Source: Legionella cardiaca (GTDB taxonomy: Bacteria > Pseudomonadota > Gammaproteobacteria > Legionellales > Legionellaceae). Taken from it: a stretch of DNA of 64,000 nt. Shown here in pieces: positions 46,675 to 55,704 of this stretch. Position 1 is the stretch's first letter. The number at the start of each line of letters is the position of its first letter. Below the pieces are notes generated by a model. The model had not been told where the DNA came from. It was given only the letters and a program-made list of their open reading frames with translations, and did no database searches. The stretch lies in contig NZ_CP119078.1 of assembly GCF_029026145.1 (NCBI RefSeq), positions 214,501 through 278,500 on the forward strand, written 5' to 3'. Position numbers and translations under genes: made by a program.

Positions 46675-46767
46675 ATGCTTTTTCTAACATTGAGACTTGC
46701 GTTAAGACAAGCATGGAAAAATGTTAACAACATGGCACTCCCGGATGAGATTGCCTCATATACTTAA
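46675..46767 (+). CDS. Possible 30-codon leader ORF before proA
   Basis: ATG with AAGGGG eight bases upstream, 30 codons (MLFLTLRLALRQAWKN...), stop 11 bp before the proA ATG. The proA Shine-Dalgarno AAGGAG overlaps the stop codon region. AACATT/AATGTT segments inside can pair. The layout suits translational coupling or attenuation. It could be accidental. Confidence 0.4.
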   Translation: MLFLTLRLALRQAWKNVNNMALPDEIASYT

Positions 46768-46778
46768 GGAGTAGATTA

Positions 46779-48416
46779 ATGCACCCTAATTTTTATTTAT
46801 CACCACTGGTTGCCTCTTTGGCATTAACAATGGCTTCATCGGTCAAGGCCGCAGAGCCAATATCTTTGCAGTCTGAATCATTCAAAAATTTGCAGCAACA
46901 ATTTCACCTTTCACTCCCAGGTGTAAGACAAGCAACGTCTGCGGTTTCTGTCGATAACTTGCAATTTCTTAGACAGCACACTGACCGCAATCATGTGACT
47001 CATATTCGCATGCAACAGCAATATGCTGGTTTTCCAGTGATTGGGGGTTATGCTATTGTCCATAGTAAAGGTAATATGGCTGCTCTCCTAAATACGCAAA
47101 ACGCAGTTACCATGAATGGTATTGTCTATCGTGGTTTGCAACAAGACTTAGGACAACCTGCTGCCGATTTTGTAAAAAATGGCCAAATCGCCCTGCAACA
47201 ATTAAAAGATCAATACAAAGATAAAAATGTTAGTGCAGAACAAGTAACTCCTGTTGTTTATATTGATGAACAGCATCAAGCTCATTGGGCCTATAAGGTC
47301 AGTATTTTTGTACGCCATACCGATAGAATCCCTGAAAGGCCTACAGCAATTGTTGATGCCAACACTTATCAGCCTTTTGTTAAATGGAATGATATTAAAA
47401 CGGCTCGTGTACCTGCAAAAGGAATGGGTTTCGGTGGTAACAGCAAAATTGGTGAGTATGCTTTCGGTAAAAATTATCCTCTACTCGATATTACCCGTGA
47501 AAAACGAGGCAGTACTTGTTACATGGAAAATACGGATGTTAGAGTAGTTGACATGAAGCACGATTATTATTCCAACAATAGACCCATGAAATTTACCTGT
47601 AAAAAACCTGCGGACGGGACACTTACTTTCTGGACTGGCTATAAAGGGGATGGTTATGACAGAGACAATGGCGCCTTCTCTCCCACAAACGATGCGCTTT
47701 ATGCCGGTTATGTAATTAAGCATATGTATCAGGATTGGTATGGTGTGCAGGCTTTAACTAAAGCTGATGGCTCACCCATGCAGCTTGTGATGCGAGTTCA
47801 CTATGGTGAGGGTTATGAAAATGCTTACTGGGATGGTGAGCAAATGACCTTTGGTGACGGCGAAAACATGATGTATCCTTTGGTTTCCTTAGGCGTAGGT
47901 GGTCATGAAGTCAGTCACGGTTTTACAGAGCAACATTCTAATCTTGAATATTACGGCCAATCAGGTGGAATGAATGAAGCTTTTTCTGATATGGCTGCAC
48001 AAGCTGCGGAATTTTATTCTACGGGCAAAAATAGCTGGCAGATTGGTCCAGAAATTATGAAAGAAGATAGTGGATGGGATGCTCTTCGCTATATGGATAA
48101 GCCAAGTCGTGATGGGATGTCTATTGATACCGCAGATGAATATAACAGTGGTTTAGACGTGCATTTTTCTAGTGGTGTCTTTAATCATTTATTCTATATT
48201 CTAGCTACCAAACCTGGTTGGGATACGCGTAAAGCGTTTGATGTGATGGTGAAAGCGAATATGGATTATTGGACGCCGTCATCAACTTTTGATGAAGGTG
48301 GTTGTGGCGTACTAACTGCTGCCAGAGACCTAAATTATTCGCTGGAAGATGTAAAGGCTTCTCTTGGCGAAGTTGCCGTGAAGTATGATTTTTGCAATTT
48401 AACCAATCCTTCCTAA
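46779..48416 (+). CDS. proA: Secreted M4-family zinc metalloprotease, ProA/Msp-like
   Basis: 545 aa, matching the about 543 aa I recall for L. pneumophila ProA. Signal peptide 1-25 (ending SSVKAAEP), FTP-type propeptide to about 205, then the thermolysin fold: HEVSH (376-380) with zinc ligand Glu400 in GGMNEAFSD, and the catalytic His in DVHFSSG. Exported by the type II system and activated by removal of the propeptide; a major extracellular protease in Legionella. AAGGAG precedes the ATG. Confidence 0.93.
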   Translation: MHPNFYLSPLVASLALTMASSVKAAEPISLQSESFKNLQQQFHLSLPGVRQATSAVSVDNLQFLRQHTDRNHVTHIRMQQQYAGFPVIGGYAIVHSKGNMAALLNTQNAVTMNGIVYRGLQQDLGQPAADFVKNGQIALQQLKDQYKDKNVSAEQVTPVVYIDEQHQAHWAYKVSIFVRHTDRIPERPTAIVDANTYQPFVKWNDIKTARVPAKGMGFGGNSKIGEYAFGKNYPLLDITREKRGSTCYMENTDVRVVDMKHDYYSNNRPMKFTCKKPADGTLTFWTGYKGDGYDRDNGAFSPTNDALYAGYVIKHMYQDWYGVQALTKADGSPMQLVMRVHYGEGYENAYWDGEQMTFGDGENMMYPLVSLGVGGHEVSHGFTEQHSNLEYYGQSGGMNEAFSDMAAQAAEFYSTGKNSWQIGPEIMKEDSGWDALRYMDKPSRDGMSIDTADEYNSGLDVHFSSGVFNHLFYILATKPGWDTRKAFDVMVKANMDYWTPSSTFDEGGCGVLTAARDLNYSLEDVKASLGEVAVKYDFCNLTNPS

Positions 48417-48430
48417 GATGAACCGAGTAT

Positions 48431-48456
48431 GCATAGGAGCAGAAATGCTTCTATGC
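48431..48456 (+). terminator. Hairpin after proA
   Basis: GCATAG and GCA pair with TGC and CTATGC around GAAA, with a two-base internal loop, 14 bp after the proA stop. No long T-run. Confidence 0.5.
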
Positions 48457-48468
48457 TCTAACCATCTG

Positions 48469-48581
48469 CGTCATCTAGAGCGAAGCGAAGGATCCCCTGA
48501 ATCCGGCATAGGTATTTTGTACTTACCTAACGAGAATGCCATATTCAGGAGCTCCTTCGTCGTAAACTCCTCTGGATGACG
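48469..48581. repeat. MITE-like imperfect palindrome, 113 bp
   Basis: Ends CGTCATCTAGAG and CTCTGGATGACG are inverted with one mismatch. Inside, GAAGGATCCCCTGAAT and ATTCAGGAGCTCCTTC match with a few changes. Small non-coding palindromes with CGTCAT ends of this style occur as dispersed repeats in several intracellular bacteria. No target-site duplication was identified. Confidence 0.75.
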
Positions 48582-48591
48582 TGGGGTCTAT

Positions 48592-49431
48592 TCAAAAGCC
48601 ATAAAACTCAGCTAAACACTGAGCAATTGCTGCGGGATGTTCCATATGTAGATGATGGCCACCTGCCAAGTGATAAACTTTTAAATTGGCTACAGCGCGA
48701 GTGCGAGTCTCCATGTCATACTCATTAAAAATGGAATTATCCTTTGCCCATATCAAGCAGCTTTTTGCTGTAATGTTTCGCAAACAGGAAAGAATCTGGC
48801 CCTCGGTCATCCGTAGTGGTGTAGGTGTTAAAAGACGTCTATCATGACGCCAATAAAAAGCGCCCTGAAATTCTCGTGTTCCTCTTTGGCAGAGAATTTC
48901 TGCGTGTTCCAGGGATAAATAACCTCGTTTAGCTCGTGCTTGGGCGGCTAGGGTCAGTGATGCATAAGGTTTTGCTTCTTTTTCTTTATGCTGAGTATGT
49001 TGTAAGTATTGTGCCAATTGTTTGCGACAAGTTTCTTCCGATTTTGAAAAAGGGCCTAAGCCTTCAATTAAAACCATTGATAGGATCTTTTCTGGAGCGA
49101 CACCGGCGATGAGGCTTGCAAGACAAGCACCCATTGAGTGACCTAATAAATGAACTTGTTTTAATTGCAATGCTTTAATAATTTCTAGAAAAGTAAAAAT
49201 GCCATCGGTAAAATGATAATAACAACCTTCTGGTAAATGAGAAGAATGGCCATGGCCTGGTAAGTCGATAGCCAGAAGATAAAAATGATTTGTAATATAA
49301 GGTGCTAGCAATTCGAAGGAGTTGGCATTATCTAACCACCCATGAAGAGCAATCATCGGTGGTAAATCAGGATTACCAAAAGCTTTACCGGAAATATTAA
49401 AACCAGGAATTGCAATATCAAATGTTTTCAT
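48592..49431 (-). CDS. Alpha/beta-fold hydrolase
   Basis: 279 aa. Nucleophile Ser in LLGHSMGA (about 94-101), oxyanion HGWLDNA near 29-35, catalytic His in the C-terminal AGGHHLHMEHP. The lid region (about 130-200) is basic. No signal peptide, so cytosolic. It belongs to the broad esterase/haloalkane dehalogenase-like group; the substrate is unknown. Confidence 0.85.
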   Translation of the reverse strand: MKTFDIAIPGFNISGKAFGNPDLPPMIALHGWLDNANSFELLAPYITNHFYLLAIDLPGHGHSSHLPEGCYYHFTDGIFTFLEIIKALQLKQVHLLGHSMGACLASLIAGVAPEKILSMVLIEGLGPFSKSEETCRKQLAQYLQHTQHKEKEAKPYASLTLAAQARAKRGYLSLEHAEILCQRGTREFQGAFYWRHDRRLLTPTPLRMTEGQILSCLRNITAKSCLIWAKDNSIFNEYDMETRTRAVANLKVYHLAGGHHLHMEHPAAIAQCLAEFYGF

Positions 49432-49575
49432 AGAGATGAGCTCGAATATTTTTCATAATCATAGTCTATATGTTACATTAAATAATAATGGAGAAAAATT
49501 TAGCTTAATTCTCTTAATTCTAATGAAGTAAAGCTGGTGTATGCTTTATACAAGAGATTAATCTGATTAACTTGT

Positions 49576-50349
49576 ATGCAACCACAAAAGCACAATTTAT
49601 CCTTGATAACTTATAACATTCATAAGGGTTTTAGTTTAGGCCGGGTTCGCTTTTTGCTGCCAGAAATGCGAGAGGCTTTGTCTTCGTTAAATCCCGACTT
49701 TGTTTTTCTGCAAGAAGTACAAGGAGAGCATCGACGCCGTGAAAAAAGGATTGATGCATGGCCTGACTTGCCGCAATTTGAATACATTGCTGAAAAAATC
49801 TGGCCTCATTATCTTTATGCTAAAAATGCGGTGTATCAATCAGGACACCATGGAAATGCTATTTTAAGTAAATTTGCTTTTGAAGAATTCGAGAATGTGA
49901 ATCTGTCTTCAATGAACAGAGCTTCAAGAAGTATTCTTCATGGGCAAATCAAGGTAGGGGGCGAATCGCCGATAACTATCCATTTATTATGTGTGCATTT
50001 AGGCCTATTCAAAACAGAGCGTGCTTCGCAATGCAAAGCTTTAATGGCTCGTATTAATGACGTTGTGCCGGAAAATGAACCCTTGCTCATGGCCGGAGAT
50101 TTTAATGATTGGCGTCATCATTTATCCAGACCATTGGCAGAAGAATTGGGGATTCACGAAGCTTTTTATCGTGTGGAAGGACAACATGCGCGCTCATTTC
50201 CCGCAATAAAACCTGCTTTTTGTGTGGATAGAATTTATTTTCGGGGTATGGAAGTCGCAGACGTTCAATGTTTGCAAGGAAAGCCTTGGCGTTTGTTATC
50301 CGATCATGTTCCACTGTTAGCCCGATTTGAGGTTACTTGTAAAAAATAA
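49576..50349 (+). CDS. Endonuclease/exonuclease/phosphatase family protein
   Basis: 257 aa. LITYNIHKG (Asn for metal), FLQEVQGE (Glu), GDFNDWR and the final SDHVPLLA give the complete EEP metal-dependent phosphodiesterase site. Short forms like this include YbhP- and CardB-type enzymes acting on DNA or lipid head groups; the substrate cannot be told. No signal peptide. Confidence 0.88.
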   Translation: MQPQKHNLSLITYNIHKGFSLGRVRFLLPEMREALSSLNPDFVFLQEVQGEHRRREKRIDAWPDLPQFEYIAEKIWPHYLYAKNAVYQSGHHGNAILSKFAFEEFENVNLSSMNRASRSILHGQIKVGGESPITIHLLCVHLGLFKTERASQCKALMARINDVVPENEPLLMAGDFNDWRHHLSRPLAEELGIHEAFYRVEGQHARSFPAIKPAFCVDRIYFRGMEVADVQCLQGKPWRLLSDHVPLLARFEVTCKK

Positions 50350-50365
50350 GGGGCAAAAAGCCCCT
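50347..50365. terminator. Bidirectional terminator between EEP gene and aldolase
   Basis: AAGGGGC and GCCCCTT around five A residues. On the minus strand it is followed by TTATTTTTT-like bases, giving a good rho-independent terminator for the aldolase gene; on the plus strand it ends the EEP gene. Confidence 0.8.
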
Positions 50366-50370
50366 TGTTA

Positions 50371-51381
50371 TTATTCCATATCAGCTTGATACTCACCAAA
50401 ACAGGCAGCGCTGTTAAGACGAGCACGCTTTAATAAAGCAGATTGGGCTGCGCTAACGTTCGCTTTGCTACCTTTCCAGATTTGCAAACAATCTTCTTGT
50501 AATGCTCGTCCATAAGAGAAACTTAAATTCCAGGGTTGATAGCCTGTGCTATTAATAGCATTTAAGTTGGCTGTGGCTTGCTGAGGAGATTGTCCACCAG
50601 AAAGAAAGTTAATCGTGGGAACCGCAGCCGGGACATTATTACGAAATACACTGATAGTGTAATCAGCCACTTCTTCCGGAGTACTAAATGGCTTAACTGA
50701 TTTTCCACAAGTAATCATACTGGGTTTCAGCACAATATTTTCCAATTCTACTTGATGAACAAAGAGCGCATGGAAAACTTCATGCAAGACCATTTCACAG
50801 GCTTCTGCGCAATGCTCAATTGAGTGCTCACCATCCATGAGTACTTCAGGTTCTACAATAGGAACAATACCAACAGCCTGACAACTTGCTGCATAACGAG
50901 CTAAAACCTCAGCGCCAGCTTTAATAGCAGTTAAACTTGGCGTAAATTCGGTAATAGAGTAAACGTTGCGCCATTTAGCAAAGCGCGCGCCCAATTTTTT
51001 AAAGTGTTCCAGGCGCTCAACAAGACCATCCAGCCCTTGAGTCACTTGTTCATTATCTGTATTCGAGAGAGTGACTAAGCCTTTATCGACTTTAATGCCC
51101 GGGACAATGCCTTTTTCAGTGAAGATATCAGCGATGGGTTTGCCATTTTCATCTGTTTGTTCAAAAGTTTCTTCAAAGAGAATAACCCCGTTGATATATT
51201 GCTCTAAATCAGGGGTAGTTGCGAGCAATAGGCGGTAATCGCGACGATTTTCCGCTGTATTTTCAATACCAATACTATTAAAACGCTTGCCGATGGTACT
51301 TGTGCTTTCATCTGCGGCCAAAATGCCTTTGCCATCTTGCAGTAGTTGCTCCATGGTCGCTGATAATTCATCATAATACAT
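50371..51381 (-). CDS. Class I fructose-bisphosphate aldolase
   Basis: 336 aa. Eukaryote-type class I pattern: GKGILAADESTSTIGKRF at the start, VPIVEPEVL (Schiff-base region neighbours), FLSGGQSPQQATANLNAIN. Cleaves fructose 1,6-bisphosphate in glycolysis/gluconeogenesis. Most gammaproteobacteria rely on class II; the class I form fits Legionella. Confidence 0.94.
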   Translation of the reverse strand: MYYDELSATMEQLLQDGKGILAADESTSTIGKRFNSIGIENTAENRRDYRLLLATTPDLEQYINGVILFEETFEQTDENGKPIADIFTEKGIVPGIKVDKGLVTLSNTDNEQVTQGLDGLVERLEHFKKLGARFAKWRNVYSITEFTPSLTAIKAGAEVLARYAASCQAVGIVPIVEPEVLMDGEHSIEHCAEACEMVLHEVFHALFVHQVELENIVLKPSMITCGKSVKPFSTPEEVADYTISVFRNNVPAAVPTINFLSGGQSPQQATANLNAINSTGYQPWNLSFSYGRALQEDCLQIWKGSKANVSAAQSALLKRARLNSAACFGEYQADME

Positions 51382-51416
51382 AATGTTTTATTCTCCTGTT
51401 TAGGTATTCCCAGATA

Positions 51417-52160
51417 TTATTTACCAGGGGCTGAAATATATTTTTCTCGAATAATTTGCTGCATATTAAATCCCTTTTCTTTCAAATAACTGAAAGAATC
51501 ATCGATCATACCGGGATTTCCACATAAATAAACTACATCATTCTCGGGATTTAAGGATAGATCGGGGAAGGCATGTTGAACATAGCCGGAATATTCAAAG
51601 GCTTGTAAATTACCAGCCGCCTCACGACTCAGATGCGCACGAAAAGTAACTTGGGGGAATTCTTTGGCAAAGGCATGAAATTCAGCGGGGTAAAGAATTT
51701 CTTCATGTTTTTGCACACCTTGTAGAATGACGACTTGTAATTCAGGGTTATTTTGCAAACGTCGTTTCAATTCTTCTATCATGGCACGATAGGGAGTAAC
51801 ACCTGTGCTTGTTGCTACCAGGATGTATCGTTTAGGTAATTCGTCTTTTAAAATTAAACGACCGAAGGGGCCACTAATATTAATTTTGTCCCCAGGTTTT
51901 AAATTAAACAATAACTCAGTTCCAGGACCTCCCTCAACATAACCTGCTGCAAACTCAATCTGATTGTTTTGTGTTGGGACATTGGCGATACTGTAGCTGC
52001 GCTTCAGCATTTTCTCATTTTTTTCAAAATGTATGGTAATAAATTGTCCGGGCAGATAATTAAAGGCGGGCGATTGTTCGGTACGAAAAACAAAATGCTT
52101 TACCTTAGGAGAAAGCATAAAGGCATCGTGTAAAGTAATTGGAAAGGTTTTAATTTGCAT
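51417..52160 (-). CDS. Ferredoxin-NADP reductase-like flavoprotein
   Basis: 247 aa. FAD-binding KRSYSIAN (about 53-60), GPFGRL phosphate region, NAD(P) site ATSTGVTPYRAM and CGNPGMIDD near the C-terminus. It passes electrons between NAD(P)H and a carrier; the partner is unknown. It lies 35 bp after the aldolase start on the same strand. Confidence 0.87.
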   Translation of the reverse strand: MQIKTFPITLHDAFMLSPKVKHFVFRTEQSPAFNYLPGQFITIHFEKNEKMLKRSYSIANVPTQNNQIEFAAGYVEGGPGTELLFNLKPGDKINISGPFGRLILKDELPKRYILVATSTGVTPYRAMIEELKRRLQNNPELQVVILQGVQKHEEILYPAEFHAFAKEFPQVTFRAHLSREAAGNLQAFEYSGYVQHAFPDLSLNPENDVVYLCGNPGMIDDSFSYLKEKGFNMQQIIREKYISAPGK

Positions 52161-52250
52161 AATAATAACAACATAATAAGGAAGTTCACTAATATAGGGG
52201 AAAATTTATGCATTGCAAGAGCCAGATGTGAATTGGTATATAATTAGACT

Positions 52251-52787
52251 ATGAGCACTGATTTAATCACAATGATTGGCAATGTCAGCCGATCTCTCTT
52301 TCCAGTCCAGCATCTTTTGACGGGGCTGGCGTATCTACTTGGGATTACATTTTTTATCATTGCCTTAACCAAACTAAAAAAAATAGGTGGGGCCGGGAAG
52401 CAATCTTCTAATGAAAAAATCTTTGTTCCAATGGCCTACCTGGCTGGGGCGGCGATGCTTCTTTATTTGCCTTCGGCGCTAACGATACTGGCAAATTCTG
52501 CCTTTGGTGTCGGTAATGTTTTGCAGTATATTCCTTATAGTCCCTATAATATTTATAGTTCGATGGGACTTGTGATTCAAACAGCAGGTCTTATTTGGTT
52601 CATTCGTGGTTGCGTCTTACTAATTCACGCCAGTGAGCCAGGTGTGCAGTGGGGGCCTAAGGGATTGGTTTTTCTATGTGCAGGCGTATTGGCGATGAAT
52701 TTTCAGAATACGACTAATATGTTAAATGCCATTTTGACTCATCTGACACAGCTAACGTTAGCCGTAAAGAATTATCAGGGCTTTTGA
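52251..52787 (+). CDS. dotV: Dot/Icm type IV secretion protein, DotV-like
   Basis: 178 aa with four membrane segments (about 22-42, 61-85, 104-122, 130-150), small-residue-rich, related to IcmC/DotE. From memory, dotV of L. pneumophila lies apart from the two main dot/icm loci and not far from proA, as here (proA is 4 kb away). DotV is an inner-membrane component of the effector-secretion machine. Function follows from family and position. No other dot/icm structural gene is in the window. Confidence 0.75.
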   Translation: MSTDLITMIGNVSRSLFPVQHLLTGLAYLLGITFFIIALTKLKKIGGAGKQSSNEKIFVPMAYLAGAAMLLYLPSALTILANSAFGVGNVLQYIPYSPYNIYSSMGLVIQTAGLIWFIRGCVLLIHASEPGVQWGPKGLVFLCAGVLAMNFQNTTNMLNAILTHLTQLTLAVKNYQGF

Positions 52788-52798
52788 TTTGGACAAGC

Positions 52799-53080
52799 TT
52801 ACTCATCCTCGCCACAAATTTTAAGATTGTTTGCTTTAGCGAAATCAATAATTGCTTGATAGACTTGCGGGCTGGATTCTTTAAGTTTGGGGTCAAGTAA
52901 AACGCATTTATAACCTTCAGTATTAACGCTGGGTTGTAAAAGCGGTGAGTAATGAATTCGTCTGTTTTTAAAACTCGCAAGGGTTCCGCTCATTCTTTCA
53001 GCCCAATCACTAGGGCGAAACGGTTTTCCTTGTTCCGTCACACCTTCAATGACAATTTTTTTGGTCTTCGAGTCGGTCAT
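52799..53080 (-). CDS. DUF3579 domain protein
   Basis: 93 aa. KIVIEGVTEQGKPFRPSDWAERMSG is the conserved N-terminus of DUF3579; FAKANNLKI closes it. Small cytosolic protein of unknown function, found widely in proteobacteria. It converges with dotV. Confidence 0.85.
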   Translation of the reverse strand: MTDSKTKKIVIEGVTEQGKPFRPSDWAERMSGTLASFKNRRIHYSPLLQPSVNTEGYKCVLLDPKLKESSPQVYQAIIDFAKANNLKICGEDE

Positions 53081-53218
53081 GCTAGTAAGTTAAGAGTTTA
53101 TATACTTTGAAAACAGTATGCGTAGTATAGCATCATCTTGTAAAAACAACGAGGTAATAGCAAGGAAGGGAGAGATTATGATAGGATCTTGGGCGGTTAA
53201 TTATATTGAGCCGATACC

Positions 53219-53977
53219 GTGAATCAGAAAGAGAGTCATTCAGGAATTTATCTATTGCCAAACTTGTTTACTACGGCAAGTTTGTTTGCTGCTTTTTATT
53301 CAATTGTAGCATCTTTAAAGGCTCAATATGAGGCTGCTGTGATTGCTATTTTTGTGGGTATGCTGGCTGATGGTCTGGATGGAAGGATTGCACGATTAAC
53401 AAATACACAGACAGCATTTGGTGCCCAATATGATAGTTTGTCAGATATGGTCACATTTGGTGTAGCGCCAGCACTCTTATTATATAGTTGGAACCTGCAT
53501 AAATTAGGGAAAGTTGGGTGGTTAGTTGCTTTCGTCTACACGGCAGCAGTGGCTCTGCGTCTTGCCCGTTTTAATGTTCAAGTTGAAACAGCGGATAAAC
53601 GCTATTTCCAAGGCTTGGCCTGTCCACCTTCGGCAGCAATTGTTTCAGCGCTGGTCTGGTTTTGTCATCAAAATCAATTGAATCATTTTATCTTTGCCAT
53701 CATTACTGCAGTCATCGCGCTTCTTGCAGCTATTTTAATGGTAAGTAATGTGCGTTATCACAGTTTTAAAGAAATAGACTTTAAAGGGAAAGTTCCCTTT
53801 TTATATTTATTAGTAATGGTTATTTTATTTGTAGCGATTGCCGCAAACCCGTCAGTTGTTTTATTCACAGGCTTTGTCATTTATGCCTTGTCGGGGCCAA
53901 TTCAAACTTTAATTGCGCTGCATCGCCTGCGCAAACAACGAAAGCGTGTTGCTAATGAAGAGAAACCAAAAGATTGA
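53219..53977 (+). CDS. pssA: CDP-diacylglycerol-serine O-phosphatidyltransferase
   Basis: 252 aa with a GTG start (no strong Shine-Dalgarno). CDP-alcohol phosphotransferase signature DGLDGRIARLTNTQTAFGAQ-x-DSLSD (about 48-76), six to seven membrane segments, basic C-terminus. It makes phosphatidylserine, the precursor of phosphatidylethanolamine. Confidence 0.93.
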   Translation: MNQKESHSGIYLLPNLFTTASLFAAFYSIVASLKAQYEAAVIAIFVGMLADGLDGRIARLTNTQTAFGAQYDSLSDMVTFGVAPALLLYSWNLHKLGKVGWLVAFVYTAAVALRLARFNVQVETADKRYFQGLACPPSAAIVSALVWFCHQNQLNHFIFAIITAVIALLAAILMVSNVRYHSFKEIDFKGKVPFLYLLVMVILFVAIAANPSVVLFTGFVIYALSGPIQTLIALHRLRKQRKRVANEEKPKD

Positions 53978-53997
53978 GGTGCAATATTCACTAATCT

Positions 53998-54267
53998 TTA
54001 TTCGGGTTCGCCAAAGCAATTATTAATCAAATCAATGATGGCCTTTTCCATTTCAACTTCATCAGGTCCTTCAATCGTTAAGACTAATTCACTGCCTTTA
54101 TTGGCAGCAAGCATCATTACACCCATGATACTTTTACCATTGATGGTTTTTGAGTCTTTGGTGACGTCAATATGACTTTGAAATCTCGATGTGGTTGAGA
54201 CAAATTTCGCAGAAGCTCGAGCGTGCAAACCTAGTTTATTAATAATTGTAACTTTAGTTTTAATCAT
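53998..54267 (-). CDS. ptsO: HPr-family phosphocarrier (NPr type)
   Basis: 89 aa from the ATG at 54267; a longer in-frame form adds a non-conserved leader. Phosphorylated His15 in LGLHARAS, regulatory-site region GKSIMGVMML. Near ptsN and rpoN it belongs to the nitrogen-related PTS, which regulates rather than transports. Confidence 0.9.
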   Translation of the reverse strand: MIKTKVTIINKLGLHARASAKFVSTTSRFQSHIDVTKDSKTINGKSIMGVMMLAANKGSELVLTIEGPDEVEMEKAIIDLINNCFGEPE

Positions 54268-54336
54268 ACGATTAACAATGTAACACGTGTTGTAATTTTC
54301 TACAATGGTAAACAAAAAAGGAAATTTATTCGAAGG

Positions 54337-54930
54337 TCAATGGTAGTAGTTATGTTTGGCAGGTCGATGATCAAAATCAAAATAAATATGAGAGCAAAAT
54401 TCAGCAAATTTAACGGAAGAAGAGGGATTCATTCTGGTTATTCCGTGTCGAGCTTTCCAGATTTTTTTAATCACCTCATTGACTTGTTTGCGAGTTGCTT
54501 TCAGACCAATGGCCCATAGGTGGGCAATAAAAGCACAACCTCGTGTTTTACAATCAATATCAAGCAAATAAAGCGCATTTTTAAACTGGGTTAATTTCTC
54601 TTTTTTCAATAAGGAAACTGTGCGTGAATTCGTTTTTAGTAGATGCTTATTCCCTAAAATGCGATTAATGAGGAAATGAAATTGTTCTGAATCCTTTCTA
54701 TGAGCCCCATAGCTTCGGGTAATTGATTTATATCTCACTTCAAGTTCCGCGTTTTTAGAAAGTCTTTCAATGTGAGAGAAGATCTGGTAAAGATTCGTTT
54801 TAAGATCAGTGACTTCGATTTCTTTGGGGTAAATAAGATATTCCAAATGTTCGTCAAGTAACATGTATTGTATGAGAGGCGGTTTGTGAGGTCCTCGAGG
54901 TAGCCATCGTAATGCTGCAATATTTGCCAT
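54337..54930 (-). CDS. Unknown protein in the rapZ position of the rpoN cluster
   Basis: 197 aa from the ATG at 54930 (AGGT upstream). Basic, helical, with DCKTRGCAFIAHLWAIG and a closing HNYYH. No signal peptide or membrane segment and no recognised domain. In many gammaproteobacteria rapZ lies between ptsN and the HPr gene; here this unrelated gene takes its place. It may be a Legionella-specific protein or an effector. Confidence 0.55.
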   Translation of the reverse strand: MANIAALRWLPRGPHKPPLIQYMLLDEHLEYLIYPKEIEVTDLKTNLYQIFSHIERLSKNAELEVRYKSITRSYGAHRKDSEQFHFLINRILGNKHLLKTNSRTVSLLKKEKLTQFKNALYLLDIDCKTRGCAFIAHLWAIGLKATRKQVNEVIKKIWKARHGITRMNPSSSVKFAEFCSHIYFDFDHRPAKHNYYH

Positions 54931-55089
54931 AGTAGTTATACCTAAAAATGTCATGATTCGAATGAGTCTACTGTGACGGTTTCCAAATTTATAAAGTTTA
55001 TTTCCCTTATTTTTATATAGAAATAAATAACAACAAGTGCAAATTACTCTGCCAGACTGGATACTGGTTTTAGGTTATCGCCTAAAAAA

Positions 55090-55557
55090 TTAAGCGAGTT
55101 CAGTTGTTGTTTGTTGACTAATTAAATCGTATAGCGCCTCATTGGACGTTACACGTCGGCAAGCGGCGCGAAAAGACGGCTCATTAAATTGTTTAATGAT
55201 GGTATCAAGTAATTGTAAATGTTGATCAATTTGCTCTTGTGGTACAACAAGCCCAATAACCAAATCAACGGGTTGCTTGTCTTGTGCACCAAAATCTACA
55301 GGATGAAGTAATCTAATAATGCAGGCTTTAGGGCTAGTAATTTCGGCCGAACGCACATGAGGAATGGTGATTCCTTGGCCGATAGCGGTACTACCCAGGC
55401 TTTCTCGTTTCCAATAAGCATCGAATAATTGTTGAGCATCCAATTCTGGATAAGTGTGACTCAGCAATTGACTAAGTTTCAGAAGCACTGCTGTTTTGCT
55501 TTGAGAAGTACAATCAATACAGACATTACTTGGATGTATGACCTGGCGAAGTTGCAT
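55090..55557 (-). CDS. ptsN: PTS IIA-like nitrogen regulatory protein
   Basis: 155 aa. Phosphorylation site His67 in GQGITIPHVRS. EIIA-Ntr receives phosphate from NPr and modulates potassium and sigma factor balance in other bacteria. Third gene of rpoN-hpf-ptsN. Confidence 0.93.
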   Translation of the reverse strand: MQLRQVIHPSNVCIDCTSQSKTAVLLKLSQLLSHTYPELDAQQLFDAYWKRESLGSTAIGQGITIPHVRSAEITSPKACIIRLLHPVDFGAQDKQPVDLVIGLVVPQEQIDQHLQLLDTIIKQFNEPSFRAACRRVTSNEALYDLISQQTTTELA

Positions 55558-55637
55558 GATTACAGACCAAAATTAAAACTAATTGTATTTTACATTTTCT
55601 TATAGTAAAGAAACAACTATAGTAGGCTTATCAACAT

Positions 55638-55668
55638 AAAATGACAAGAGGAATACTCTTGTCATTTT
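55638..55668. terminator. Hairpin between hpf and ptsN
   Basis: AAAATGACAAGAG and CTCTTGTCATTTT form a perfect 13-bp stem with a five-base loop; T-tracts are present on both strands. It would reduce or end transcription after hpf. Confidence 0.7.
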
Positions 55669-55704
55669 TAGGGCACTCTAATGAATGCTATTGTCTTGAA
55701 TTAA

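Noticed and set aside
52714-52980. 88-aa minus-strand ORF between dotV and the DUF3579 gene
   Set aside because: Antisense or out-of-frame over both real genes.
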